From positions 2,635,095 through 2,699,094 of the forward strand of contig NZ_JH636435.1 of the NCBI RefSeq assembly GCF_000255655.1: a stretch of DNA of 64,000 bases, given 5' to 3'. The translations under genes and the position numbers were made by a program. How positions within the stretch are numbered: the stretch's first letter is position 1; each line of letters begins with the position of its first letter. This stretch comes from Schlesneria paludicola DSM 18645. GTDB taxonomy: Bacteria > Planctomycetota > Planctomycetia > Planctomycetales > Planctomycetaceae. Shown piece after piece: positions 56,088 through 64,000 of the stretch. The notes beneath the pieces are model-generated. The model was not told the origin of the DNA. It searched no databases and saw only the letters and a program-made list of their open reading frames with translations.

Positions 56088-57407
56088 TCACGGCCGGACG
56101 GGTTGCGTCCATGCTCGTTCGGATTCGCCGACCTCGGACGGATTCGGATGGGCACGCGACGATGTGATGCGCGCCCGCACATAAAGCTCTTCGCCGGTGA
56201 AGGTGTATGTCGCGGATGTTCCGGACTCGGATTTCAAGACTTTGCCGATTTGATCGGAATACTTGCGCGTGACCGGAAGTTCGTTCCCTTCCTGATCGAG
56301 GATCGGTTCGCTCGTCGGGTCGAACCCCTTCATCGTGCCAATGAATTCAATGTTGTATGTTGCGTCGGCATCCGGACGAACCATCACTTCAAGGCTTCGC
56401 GCATTGACACTGATCTTGTCGAGTGTGACACCTGATGAAGCATAAAATCGCCCTGCTTCCAGCGAATGAATTAGTGCGGCAGGATCGAGTTGATCGGCGA
56501 GCACCATGACCCAGCCGCGACCGGGTTCGCTCTTTCGCGAGGGAATCTCGTGATAGTTATGGCCATCGTCGGTGGCAAGACCGTAGAGCAGGGGAAGGTC
56601 GAGTTCGGTCAGCCGCCGCGCATTGATGATGTCCCAGATCCGTTCAGTCGACGCGTGTATCGGATCACCCGAATTATTCACGCCGGGATGCCCGTTGTAG
56701 ACTTCGAAGAAGTTTTCTCCACGAATCGGAGCGAGATCTTCTGCGGTGATGCCCCAGCCAAAATTGGGATGATTGAGGTGAATCATCATCGGCCGTTGTG
56801 TTCGTTCGCGCTGAGCGATCAAGGCATCCACATTGTTTTGAATCGCCTCGGCAACGCTCGATCCGTGCATCGGCGGAATCGCGGATGACAGGTTGGTCGC
56901 GCAGAGGTGAATCGGACGCTTTGCGAAGGCATCGCTGATCTCTTCACCCTGAATCAGCAGGAACTGATCTTTGACATTGAACTTCGCAAATACCTCGTCA
57001 AACCGCCTGAGCCGAATTTCCGGTGTGCCATCCGTGGTGCGTTCGTCGATCCAGTCGGGCAGGCGTGCTTTCAGCTTGTCATACGCCTTCTGCCCACCCT
57101 TGGTTTTTTCGATCGGTTTCCACAGATCACGATCGGCAAGCGTATTGTGGTCAGTGAAGCCCAGAAAATCGTAGCCGTGATCGCGATACCAGAGCGTGAT
57201 CATCTCCAGGTAGTCGTCTCCGTCGCTCCAGTGCGAATGGGTATGCAGATTCCCGCGAAACCATTTCAGCGGGCCCGCAGCCTGAAGCGTATCGGCCGTG
57301 GCCTGCTCCATGCGTGTTGGACGTGATAGACCGATCGCCATCGCGAAAATCGTGACGACGACCAGCCCCAAGCAGTACGGGCGAAACCGACGATTGACGA
57401 TCATCAA
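56088..57407 (-). CDS. Exported PHP-domain metallohydrolase (CehA/McbA type)
   Basis: A 439-residue protein. An N-terminal hydrophobic segment (CLGLVVVTIFAMAIG) suggests export. The PHP domain opens with NLHTHSHWSDGDD (metal-binding His pair), then FLGFTDHNTLAD and LIQGEEIS, with HLNHPNFGW later; a DGHNYHEI segment contributes the last His. CehA/McbA enzymes hydrolyse phosphoesters or carbamates; in planctomycetes these are secreted and their substrates are unknown. The gene ends 3 bases from the convergent BlaR1-type gene, so transcripts overlap. Confidence 0.88.
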   Translation of the reverse strand: MMIVNRRFRPYCLGLVVVTIFAMAIGLSRPTRMEQATADTLQAAGPLKWFRGNLHTHSHWSDGDDYLEMITLWYRDHGYDFLGFTDHNTLADRDLWKPIEKTKGGQKAYDKLKARLPDWIDERTTDGTPEIRLRRFDEVFAKFNVKDQFLLIQGEEISDAFAKRPIHLCATNLSSAIPPMHGSSVAEAIQNNVDALIAQRERTQRPMMIHLNHPNFGWGITAEDLAPIRGENFFEVYNGHPGVNNSGDPIHASTERIWDIINARRLTELDLPLLYGLATDDGHNYHEIPSRKSEPGRGWVMVLADQLDPAALIHSLEAGRFYASSGVTLDKISVNARSLEVMVRPDADATYNIEFIGTMKGFDPTSEPILDQEGNELPVTRKYSDQIGKVLKSESGTSATYTFTGEELYVRARITSSRAHPNPSEVGESERAWTQPVRP

Positions 57408-57605
57408 ACATCCTCAGAAACAGGAACTGGTACCTAGGGCGCGATCGCTTTTAGGCTCAAACTTGTCTCAGGTCGAACAAAATTGATGCGGCTCGCAGAT
57501 CGACGAGCACGCCACCATGTCGAGTGTTGGACGAGCATCATCAATCTGCGAAACTTCCTTAAGTCGATTCTGACGATTTTTGAGGATTCAGCAAAGGAAC
57601 ACACC

Positions 57606-58016
57606 ATGCAGCCGCTTATCGAATACGAACACAGCCAGGGACTGGTCCGCGAGGTTTTCGATGACATCCGCGCGACACGTCAAACGAACGAGATCAACAA
57701 CTTCTGGAAAGCGATTGCCAATCATCCACCGACGCTACAACGAACCTGGGCAACGCTGAAAGACGTGATGGGCTCGCCGGGAGAACTCGATCCGCTCGTA
57801 CGAGAGCTTATTTACATCGCCGTCAGCGTCACGAACGGGTGCGACTATTGCATCGCCTCACATCAAGCGGCCGCGATCTCCAAAGGAATGACGCAGGGGA
57901 TGTTCGGCGAATTGCTGAGCGTCGTTGCCGCCGCAAACATGACGAATCGACTGGCCAACGGCTATCAGGTTCCTGTTGACGACAAATTCAAGCAACCAAC
58001 CGTGATCGCCAAGTAG
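57606..58016 (+). CDS. Carboxymuconolactone decarboxylase/AhpD-like protein
   Basis: A 136-residue protein with the AhpD signature: NGCDYCIASH (Cys79, Cys82, His86, CxxCxxxH), embedded in the all-helical CMD fold, with DPLVRELIYIAVSVTN before it. AhpD-like proteins are thiol peroxidase partners or peroxidases. AAGGA lies before ATG 57606, preferred over upstream starts with no homologous character. Cytoplasmic, stands alone. Confidence 0.9.
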   Translation: MQPLIEYEHSQGLVREVFDDIRATRQTNEINNFWKAIANHPPTLQRTWATLKDVMGSPGELDPLVRELIYIAVSVTNGCDYCIASHQAAAISKGMTQGMFGELLSVVAAANMTNRLANGYQVPVDDKFKQPTVIAK

Positions 58017-58167
58017 TAGCCGCGAGAGGGTCGATCTGACGGGAATCGATCGAAAATTGTAATCTCTAAATTTTCTGAAGAACCGGAACGCGATTCGTAT
58101 CACCAGCGCGTGGGTAAGGATGTTCGAACGAACAAGCTCGTCGCATTGTGAGGTCCGGAGAGCGTTT

Positions 58168-58917
58168 ATGATGGTGGGGAACTTGTTGATTGGCTGTGCC
58201 GGGTGGTCAATTCCGTTCAGTCAGCGCGATCAGCTACCAGGCGAGGACAGTCATCTGGAGCGATATGCACGTCACTTCAATGCCGTCGAGATTGTCAGCT
58301 CGTTTCATCGGCCTCACCGAAAATCGACGTATGCTCGGTGGGCCGCCAGCGTGGAGGATTCCTTCCGATTTTCCGTCAAGATTCCGCAAGAGATTTCTCA
58401 CGAAGCTCGCTTGCGAGGAACGGGACATCTGCTTGAGGAATTTTTGTCCGAATGCACCCGTCTGGGCGATCGGCTCGGCTGCCTGCTGTTGGAACTCCCT
58501 CCCACACTTCACTACGACCCCGCCATCGTCGGTTCATTCTTCGAACAGTTGCGGCGGATGGTAGATGTTCCCGTCGCATGCGAACCCAGGCATGTCTCGT
58601 GGTTCAATGACGATGTTGATCAACAGCTCGCCAGTTTCCGAGTCTCTCTCGTGGCTTCCAATCCTGATGCGTTGCATTCAGGGCGAGGAAAATCCCATGG
58701 GGGTTGGACTGAAATCGCTTACATCCGATTGCCCGGAACACCTCGAGTGTACTCATTACAGCATGACCCGTTTCACTTGACGCAACTGGCGGATCAATTG
58801 AGACACCTGTCACAATCGCGGAAAACGACGTGGTGCATTTTCGATAACACGACACTTGGCACCGCCATCGAAAACGCGATGGAACTCACACAACTTTGTC
58901 GCCCCACACCTCTATAA
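58168..58917 (+). CDS. DUF72 family protein (YecE-like)
   Basis: A 249-residue TIM-barrel protein of the DUF72 family: LLIGCAGWSIPF at the start, FNAVEIVSSFHRPH, FRFSVKIPQEISH, LGCLLLELPPTLHYD, VACEPRHVSWF and WCIFDNTTLGTAIENAM at the end. GGAG precedes ATG 58168. The family's function is not established; it is widespread and cytoplasmic. A long-hairpin repeat follows 54 bases after the stop. Confidence 0.92.
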   Translation: MMVGNLLIGCAGWSIPFSQRDQLPGEDSHLERYARHFNAVEIVSSFHRPHRKSTYARWAASVEDSFRFSVKIPQEISHEARLRGTGHLLEEFLSECTRLGDRLGCLLLELPPTLHYDPAIVGSFFEQLRRMVDVPVACEPRHVSWFNDDVDQQLASFRVSLVASNPDALHSGRGKSHGGWTEIAYIRLPGTPRVYSLQHDPFHLTQLADQLRHLSQSRKTTWCIFDNTTLGTAIENAMELTQLCRPTPL

Positions 58918-58971
58918 CAGCGGCCGGAGGTCATGAACCGACCGCCCCTGCAATAGCACAGTTGGTTTTGA

Positions 58972-59092
58972 TTCTCTGTGTCTCCGTGCCTCTGTGTCTC
59001 CCTTTCGTCCAATGTGATCCCTAAACAGGTTCAGCGTACCTGTGGGGCCAGTGGGGGGTGAAAGAGACACAGAGGCACGGAGACACAGAGAA
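58972..59092. repeat. Long-hairpin dispersed repeat, copy 2
   Basis: The 29-base ends are perfectly complementary; the left begins TTCTCTGTGTCTCCGTGCCT and the right ends GAGACACAGAGAA. The 63-base centre, read in reverse, matches the centre of the copy at 62929-63047 (GGCCCCACA, TACGC, TTAGGGA, CACATTGGA), so the two copies are in opposite orientation. Confidence 0.85.
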
Positions 59093-59109
59093 GGCGGCGC
59101 GGGGGGGGG

Positions 59110-59862
59110 TTAGATCACATAGTCCGTGCGGGTGCCTCGGAGGTCCATTTCGTATTCGATCTCTTCGATGGGCGGACGCGTGTAGTGCCAGAGTGCACCA
59201 TGAATGCTGGCGGCGCCGATTCGGCCAAGGACGATCTCAGGAAGCAGTGGCGTCAGTGAATGGGCGGTGTAGACGTCGACGGTATTCACCATGGACCAAC
59301 TGACACCCAACCCCTTCAGACGGGCTTCCATCAAGTCCATGACGTAACGGGCTTTGGTTATCAATCCGCTGGGCGAGGTGTCACCGAGAGCAATGATCCC
59401 ATCGCGTTCGAGAACGCCCTCGGGCAATTCTCCCGCGCCCGCCACCACAAAGGTCGCTGGCTGGCTCGCGGGGCAGGGCTGTGAGAACGAAAATCCATAC
59501 AGTACGGGTTCCGTCGGGGGAACCAGCACCGGTGCGACATTTGTGCGTGCGATCGGATTGACACCGTTCACAAAAACGCCCCAATCCTGCAGGATCTTTC
59601 CGTACTCGCCATTGAATGCCGCAAAACCAGGAAACGTGAACGGCTTGGGCGAGCGGAGTTCGATTCCACACAGCGCTGCCTTCGGTCGGTTGCGAGCGGC
59701 CAGGAATTGAGAGATCTGCTCAAATCCCTGACGATAAGGAACCGGCTGTTGAAATGTCACGTGCGCGACTTCATGACCGGGACTCGAAACGACTCCACAA
59801 GAGTACGGGGCGATGCCTGGCAGGAATCGGTAGTTGCCAGTCGGATGATCGGTGAGGGCCAT
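59110..59862 (-). CDS. Unknown protein, possibly RidA/YjgF-like
   Basis: A 250-residue protein with no signal peptide. The second half contains PEGVLERDGIIALGDTSP, then AGVL-type helix YVMDLMEARLKGLGVSWSMV and NTVDVYTAHSL, which resembles the C-terminal half of the RidA/YjgF fold (helix followed by a V-x-x-V-x-V-Y strand). The first half ends VVSSPGHEVAHVTF and could be a diverged second copy. I do not recognise a named family with certainty. It forms a block with DUF1501 and an unknown Tat protein, bracketed by inverted long-hairpin repeats. The 10-base G run beside its stop (59100-59109) is unusual. Confidence 0.6.
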   Translation of the reverse strand: MALTDHPTGNYRFLPGIAPYSCGVVSSPGHEVAHVTFQQPVPYRQGFEQISQFLAARNRPKAALCGIELRSPKPFTFPGFAAFNGEYGKILQDWGVFVNGVNPIARTNVAPVLVPPTEPVLYGFSFSQPCPASQPATFVVAGAGELPEGVLERDGIIALGDTSPSGLITKARYVMDLMEARLKGLGVSWSMVNTVDVYTAHSLTPLLPEIVLGRIGAASIHGALWHYTRPPIEEIEYEMDLRGTRTDYVI

Positions 59863-59939
59863 GCGTGTCTCTGGAGTGAAAAGGATTGTGCTTCGGACGG
59901 ATGAAAATCAGATCGCGGGTTGATCTCACAAGAGCAGGA

Positions 59940-61280
59940 TTAAATCAATTCGGGAATGGGCTGCTGTGCGTCGACCACGTACTGCGGTCGACCGTTGAGA
60001 TCAGGTATCGTGGTCGTCGTGTGATCAATCCCCAAATTGTGATAGAGCGTGGCAAAGACGCTGGGAACGTCGACCGGTCGCGCAATTGCGACTTCGGCAT
60101 TGCGGTTGGTCGCACCAATCACCTGACCCGTTCGCATTCCACCGCCCGCGAGAAGGGCAAACATGACGTTGGGCCAGTGATCGCGACCAGCGGTGGCATT
60201 GATTTTCGGAGTTCGACCGAATTCTCCCCAGACGACGACAGAGACATCTCGATCCAGACCGCGTTCGTGCAGGTCCGACACGAGCGCCGCCAGCCCCTGA
60301 TCCAAGAGCGGGATCACTCGTCGTCCGTTGACGAAGTTGTTTCCGTGCCAGTCGAAGTCGGCGAACGCGACCGTCACGCAGCGAGCCCCCGCTTCGACCA
60401 GCCTTCGAGCGGTCAGGAATTTGGACATGTGCGCCTGATAACCCAGGTTCGAATAGGGCAGGCAGTTGGGATCGTCCTGACCGTAACGTTCGCGGACTTT
60501 GGGGTCTTCTCGTGTCAGGTCCAGGGCCTCGACCAATCGATTCGACGTCAGAATTCCCAGCGCGCGCTGTGTCAGTTCGTCATCCTTTGCCGCAACAGCA
60601 CGATGATCAACGCGACGGCGAAATTCATCAAAACTGGACATCAGCCGGTGACGATCATCCAATCGCGTCAAGTTCGCACCGCTAAGGACCATATCTTCAA
60701 GCCCGTCGCCGGACGGCTTGAAAGGCGCATGCCCCGATCCGAGAAAACCAGGACCGGGCAGGTTGTACGGTAGATGCTGCATGGGCATCGACAGATCGAT
60801 CGCCGCCGGAACCGAAGGGTCAACGGGTCCGAGAAGTCGCGACAGCACGCAACCGAGCTCGGGAAAACCACCCTGAGGCTGTGAACGGAAAGTTCGACCG
60901 GTCACGCACTGGAAGGAGGAATGACGTTCTTCCGCACCCACGATCGAGCGGATCAAGGCGAACTTGTCCATCATTGTGGCGACCCGAGGCATTAGCTCCG
61001 AGATTTCGATGCCGGGGACGTTGGTGGCAATCGGCTTGAATTCACCGCGGATCTCGGCCGGGGCGTCTGGCTTCAGATCGACCATATCCTGATGCGGCGG
61101 CCCACCGGTCAGGTAAACCATGATCACCGACTTGTGTGACTGGCGAATGCCGACAGCCTGTTCAGCCCGCAGCAGGCGAGGCAGCGTCAGCCCCCCCAGT
61201 GCGAGTGATCCAATCGAGAGGAAGTCTCGCCGCGGCAGTTGATCACACAACTGAAATCGATGCCCCTGAATCGTCAACAT
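59940..61280 (-). CDS. DUF1501 Tat-exported protein (second copy)
   Basis: A 446-residue DUF1501 protein. The twin-arginine signal is PRRDFLSIGSLALGGLTLPR. Landmarks are VIMVYLTGGPPHQDMVDLKP, SFQCVTGRTFRSQPQGG, VVVWGEFGRTPKINATAGRD and MFALLAGGGMRTGQVIGA near the end. It is related to the gene at 40573-42009 but of a different subgroup by these motifs. Function unknown. The start is 288 bases from the divergent Tat-protein gene, so the two may share a regulatory region. Confidence 0.93.
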   Translation of the reverse strand: MLTIQGHRFQLCDQLPRRDFLSIGSLALGGLTLPRLLRAEQAVGIRQSHKSVIMVYLTGGPPHQDMVDLKPDAPAEIRGEFKPIATNVPGIEISELMPRVATMMDKFALIRSIVGAEERHSSFQCVTGRTFRSQPQGGFPELGCVLSRLLGPVDPSVPAAIDLSMPMQHLPYNLPGPGFLGSGHAPFKPSGDGLEDMVLSGANLTRLDDRHRLMSSFDEFRRRVDHRAVAAKDDELTQRALGILTSNRLVEALDLTREDPKVRERYGQDDPNCLPYSNLGYQAHMSKFLTARRLVEAGARCVTVAFADFDWHGNNFVNGRRVIPLLDQGLAALVSDLHERGLDRDVSVVVWGEFGRTPKINATAGRDHWPNVMFALLAGGGMRTGQVIGATNRNAEVAIARPVDVPSVFATLYHNLGIDHTTTTIPDLNGRPQYVVDAQQPIPELI

Positions 61281-61568
61281 CTCAATCTCTCTCCCGCTTC
61301 CTCGTGCGAGTGCACACTTCGGCCACCCGGCTCAAACAGGAATACTTCCTTGATCCGAAATCATGGCTCAGATCCATTCCCGTCGCTACCCATCAACATA
61401 CGAAGATGTCATGATTTTTCGGAATTCGCTTGCGCAGTTGCTGTTGTCACGATGGAACGGATGTGGCCGCGCATCGGAGCGATGACAAAACCATAACGCG
61501 GCCAGGTTTCAAAAGTATTGCGTTCGCAAGCCCATTTGCCGTGCTCAACAGAAAGAAACAAGGCCTTC
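61281..61568. other. Divergent intergenic region between two Tat-export genes
   Basis: It should hold promoters for DUF1501 and the unknown Tat protein. No hairpin, repeat or small gene is evident. Confidence 0.45.
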
Positions 61569-62912
61569 ATGCACGACTTTCAACAACTGAATCGACGGCA
61601 ATGGCTTGGCACAGCAGCAGGCGCATTATCACTCGCGACACTCGGTCGAACAGGCAAATTGGCGGCAGCGGCGGCGGTACGTCCGCGCGTGGCGGCCGTC
61701 TTGACGGAGTTTACCTATCGCAGCCATGCGCACGTCATTCTCGAGAATTTTCTGGAACCCTATCTATTCAATGGGCAAGTCACGGAATCGGGGATGGACG
61801 TGCCATGCATGTACGTCGACCAATTCCCAGAAGGTCGCGACCTGGCACGCGACATCGCTCTGAGGTACGGAATCAAAATCTACCCCACGATTGCCGAAGC
61901 GCTAACATGTGGCGGTGACAAACTGGCCGTGGATGCCGTTCTCTCAATCGGCGAGCATGGAAAATATCCCATCAACGAACGCGGTCAGCAGATGTATCCG
62001 CGAAAGGAATTCTTTGACCAGATCGCCGCAGTGTTCCGTCAGAGCGGCCGCTCGGTTCCGGTCTTCAACGATAAACATCTTTCGTATCGGTGGGATTGGT
62101 CGGTCGAAATGATGCAGACCGCGCAGGAACTCAAGATTCCATTCATGGCCGGAAGTTCCGTTCCGCTGGCCCAGCGTCGCCCTCCATTTGAAATGCCATC
62201 CCAGGCAGTCATCGAAGAGGCCGTCAGCGTTCATAGCGGTGGGATGGAGTCTTATGACTTCCACGCGATGGAGGTCCTGCAATCGCTGGTCGAATCGAGA
62301 AAGGGAGGCGAGACGGGAGTTAAAGAGATCCAGGTCCTGGAAGGCGACGCCGTCTGGAAGGCGGCAGACGAGGGTCGTTGGAATGAATCGCTCGCCGCAG
62401 CAGCGATGAAAGCGGCCGAAGGAAAAGAAGTCGGGCCGCTGCGAACATTCGTCGAACCCGCAACCGGACAGCAGCATCCGGTCCACGTGATCCTGATCAC
62501 CTATCGCGATGGCCTGAAAGCCACCGTCGTGCGAATCGGTGCCAGCGCCACACGATGGTGTTTTGCCTGCAAAGTCGCGGGGAATCCGGAACCGCTGGCA
62601 ACCAGCTTTTATGTCGGCCCGTGGCAGAATCGCAATCTCTTCAAAGCCCTGTCGCACGCCATTCAAGTCTTCTTCCGAGAAGGGAAGGCCCCATACCCCG
62701 TTGAACGAACGCATCTCGTGACGGGGATGCTGGCCGCGGCCATGGATTCGCACTTCGAGCAGAACAAACTGCGGGCAACCCCGCAACTGGACGTGATATA
62801 CCAGCCGACCGACTACAGGGCGATGCGTGAAATGGGTGCCTCATGGAAAATCGTCACGGAAGAAACCCCCGAAGCGCCAGGCATCGATTCCCGACGATCT
62901 CTCGCAAAGTAA
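61569..62912 (+). CDS. Conserved-type Tat-exported protein of unknown function
   Basis: A 447-residue protein. The twin-arginine signal is NRRQWLGTAAGALSLATLGR, with Arg9-Arg10. The mature protein begins RPRVAAVLTEFTYRSHAHVI, a Rossmann-like opening, and contains VLSIGEHGKYPINERGQQMYPRK, VPVFNDKHLSYRWDW and IPFMAGSSVPL, reminiscent of oxidoreductase-type secreted proteins in planctomycetes, but no NAD(P) loop is clear. No family is named with confidence. ATG 61569 places the Tat motif at the N-terminus. Divergent from DUF1501. Confidence 0.8.
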   Translation: MHDFQQLNRRQWLGTAAGALSLATLGRTGKLAAAAAVRPRVAAVLTEFTYRSHAHVILENFLEPYLFNGQVTESGMDVPCMYVDQFPEGRDLARDIALRYGIKIYPTIAEALTCGGDKLAVDAVLSIGEHGKYPINERGQQMYPRKEFFDQIAAVFRQSGRSVPVFNDKHLSYRWDWSVEMMQTAQELKIPFMAGSSVPLAQRRPPFEMPSQAVIEEAVSVHSGGMESYDFHAMEVLQSLVESRKGGETGVKEIQVLEGDAVWKAADEGRWNESLAAAAMKAAEGKEVGPLRTFVEPATGQQHPVHVILITYRDGLKATVVRIGASATRWCFACKVAGNPEPLATSFYVGPWQNRNLFKALSHAIQVFFREGKAPYPVERTHLVTGMLAAAMDSHFEQNKLRATPQLDVIYQPTDYRAMREMGASWKIVTEETPEAPGIDSRRSLAK

Positions 62913-62928
62913 CGCTGAAAACTCTGCC

Positions 62929-63047
62929 TTCTCTGTGTCTCCGTGCCTTTGTGTCTCTTTCACCCCCACTGGCCCCACAAGTACGCGGAACGCACTTAGG
63001 GACCACATTGGAGGACGGGAGACACAGAGGCACGGAGACACAGAGAA
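62929..63047. repeat. Long-hairpin dispersed repeat, copy 3
   Basis: Left arm TTCTCTGTGTCTCCGTGCCT continues as TTGTGTCTC and pairs with the right arm GAGACACAGAG...CAGAGAA with one mismatch. The centre matches the copy at 58972-59092 in inverted orientation. It lies 16 bases after the unknown Tat protein stop and before the convergent dehydrogenase. Confidence 0.85.
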
Positions 63048-63068
63048 GAAAAGGGGTGGGCTGCAAGC

Positions 63069-64000
63069 TTACTGTGCTTTTCTCGACGGGAAATTGACGA
63101 TGACTTTGATGGCGCCATCTTTACGGTCGCGGAACAGTTCGAAGGCTTCCTGCAGTTTGGCGAGCGGATATGTGTGTGTGATGATCGGTGCGACGTCGAT
63201 GCGTCCTTCTTCGATCCATCGCATCGCCAGCGGGAAATCGCGGTGGAAGTCGGGGTTTACCGATGTGTAAACGGTGACATTCTTGAAGAAGAGATCGCGC
63301 CAGCGCAATCCATTCAGAAACTGGGGTGGAACACCAAAACACAACAGTTGGCTGTCGCGTTTGCACAAATCGATGCACAGATTGAGTTGCTGGTCTTTGT
63401 GTCCCACACACTCGACAACCACATCGGGCAGGTCTCCGCCCAGAATCTCTTTCACCGCATCGACCGCATCCACCTTGGAGTTGCAGACGGTATCGGTCGC
63501 ACCCATCTTCCGACTGACCTGAAGCCGGCTTTCGATGAGATCAATGCCGATCACGCGACGCGCCCCCATATTGCTGAGAGCCGCGTTCATCAACTGTCCC
63601 ATCGGACCCTGTCCGACAATCGCCACATCCCGATCGAGCATGTTCGGCAGTTTTTTGAGGGCGTAGATGGCCGTTCCCAACGGCTGGGCCATCAGTGCTT
63701 GTTCTTCGGGAACATTTGTCGCAATGCGAATCGCCCGGTTTTCATCCAAAACGAAGCGCTCGGACAATCCCTGCTGCATCAGCGGTACGGCCAGAACGCG
63801 TTCACCAACGCGCCATCGCTTGCCGTTTGTGGCAGTGATCGTGCCGATCATTTCATGCAGCGAATGTCCTTGTTCGATCGGCCATTCGTCCCACCCGTTG
63901 AAGTAAGGCAAATCCGACCCACACAAGCAGGTCGTTTCCGGTTGGAAGATGATTTGCCCGGACATTCCCGCTGGCGGAGTCGGATCGAGGACCGGTTCAG
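63069..64000 (-). CDS. Zinc-binding alcohol dehydrogenase, N-terminus cut by window end
   Basis: A medium-chain dehydrogenase. The in-frame sequence continues beyond 63965 to the window edge (residues PVLDPTPPAGMSGQI), so the gene starts outside. CLCGSDLPYF carries a catalytic-zinc cysteine, EQGHSLHEMIGTI replaces the usual GHE segment with HSLHE, and VGQGPMGQLMNAAL is the nucleotide-binding loop. It resembles the threonine dehydrogenase/sorbitol-type branch. The C-terminus LFRDRKDGAIKVIVNF is complete. Substrate unknown. Confidence 0.88.
   Translation of the reverse strand, partial: EPVLDPTPPAGMSGQIIFQPETTCLCGSDLPYFNGWDEWPIEQGHSLHEMIGTITATNGKRWRVGERVLAVPLMQQGLSERFVLDENRAIRIATNVPEEQALMAQPLGTAIYALKKLPNMLDRDVAIVGQGPMGQLMNAALSNMGARRVIGIDLIESRLQVSRKMGATDTVCNSKVDAVDAVKEILGGDLPDVVVECVGHKDQQLNLCIDLCKRDSQLLCFGVPPQFLNGLRWRDLFFKNVTVYTSVNPDFHRDFPLAMRWIEEGRIDVAPIITHTYPLAKLQEAFELFRDRKDGAIKVIVNFPSRKAQ

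Overview
The window looks like a chromosomal segment of a planctomycete (order Planctomycetales; a Schlesneria/Planctomyces-type genome is plausible, but the genus cannot be fixed from this sequence). The evidence is the combination of typical families: a DUF1559 protein with a prepilin-like N-terminus, two DUF1501 Tat-exported proteins, two secreted sulfatases, a TIGR03067 protein, a DUF1570 protein, MJ0042-like zinc-ribbon proteins with Pro-rich linkers, a Ser/Thr kinase divergent from an ECF-like sigma factor, and a BlaI/BlaR1-type pair with a very large C-terminal extension. No rRNA, CRISPR array, integrase or transposase gene was found; one tRNA (Arg, CCU) is present.

Layout. 1-5.7 kb: formylglycine-generating-enzyme-like protein, ApbE flavin transferase, a small secreted phospholipase-A2-like protein, a DUF1570 protein and an LplT-like MFS transporter. 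5.9-16.1 kb: an envelope cluster of two zinc-ribbon/membrane proteins, two TPR proteins and an ExbB-ExbD-ExbD proton-channel module. 16.4-20.9 kb: housekeeping genes (GMP synthase, phosphohexomutase, PIN-PhoH ATPase). 21-27.3 kb: methyltransferase, zinc alcohol dehydrogenase, Ser/Thr kinase and ECF-like sigma factor. 27.7-42 kb: secreted catabolic and surface proteins (sulfatases, HAD phosphatase, metzincin, DUF1559, squalene-cyclase-like protein, ThuA, serine hydrolase/SGNH fusion, DUF1501).

42.2-47.9 kb is the most unusual part: an all-minus-strand array of eight intact members and one fragment of an unnamed family of small proteins with two hydrophobic segments. Members share an N-terminal basic/hydrophobic signature containing Ala-Cys and Trp, and a C-terminal signature around PYWSIVLPLT, with unrelated middle parts. 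Several are coupled by ATGA overlaps, part of the array is a segmental duplication with a 1336-base offset, and a tRNA-Arg gene interrupts it. A further membrane-protein gene without these signatures closes the array. 48-64 kb: TIGR03067 protein, C45-like amidohydrolase, aldo/keto reductase, BlaI/BlaR1-like pair with two palindromic candidate operators, PHP hydrolase, AhpD-like protein, DUF72 protein, a block with a RidA-like protein, DUF1501 and an unknown Tat protein, and an alcohol dehydrogenase cut by the window end.

The intergenic regions carry at least four families of dispersed palindromic repeats: short REP-like hairpins with a GGGGAC/GTCCCC core, CCAAGCGGGA hairpins, a 127-144 bp inverted-repeat element (2 copies) and a ~120 bp long-hairpin element (3 copies). 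Several lie directly after stop codons and could end transcripts. All functional calls are by reading motifs; no database search was run.
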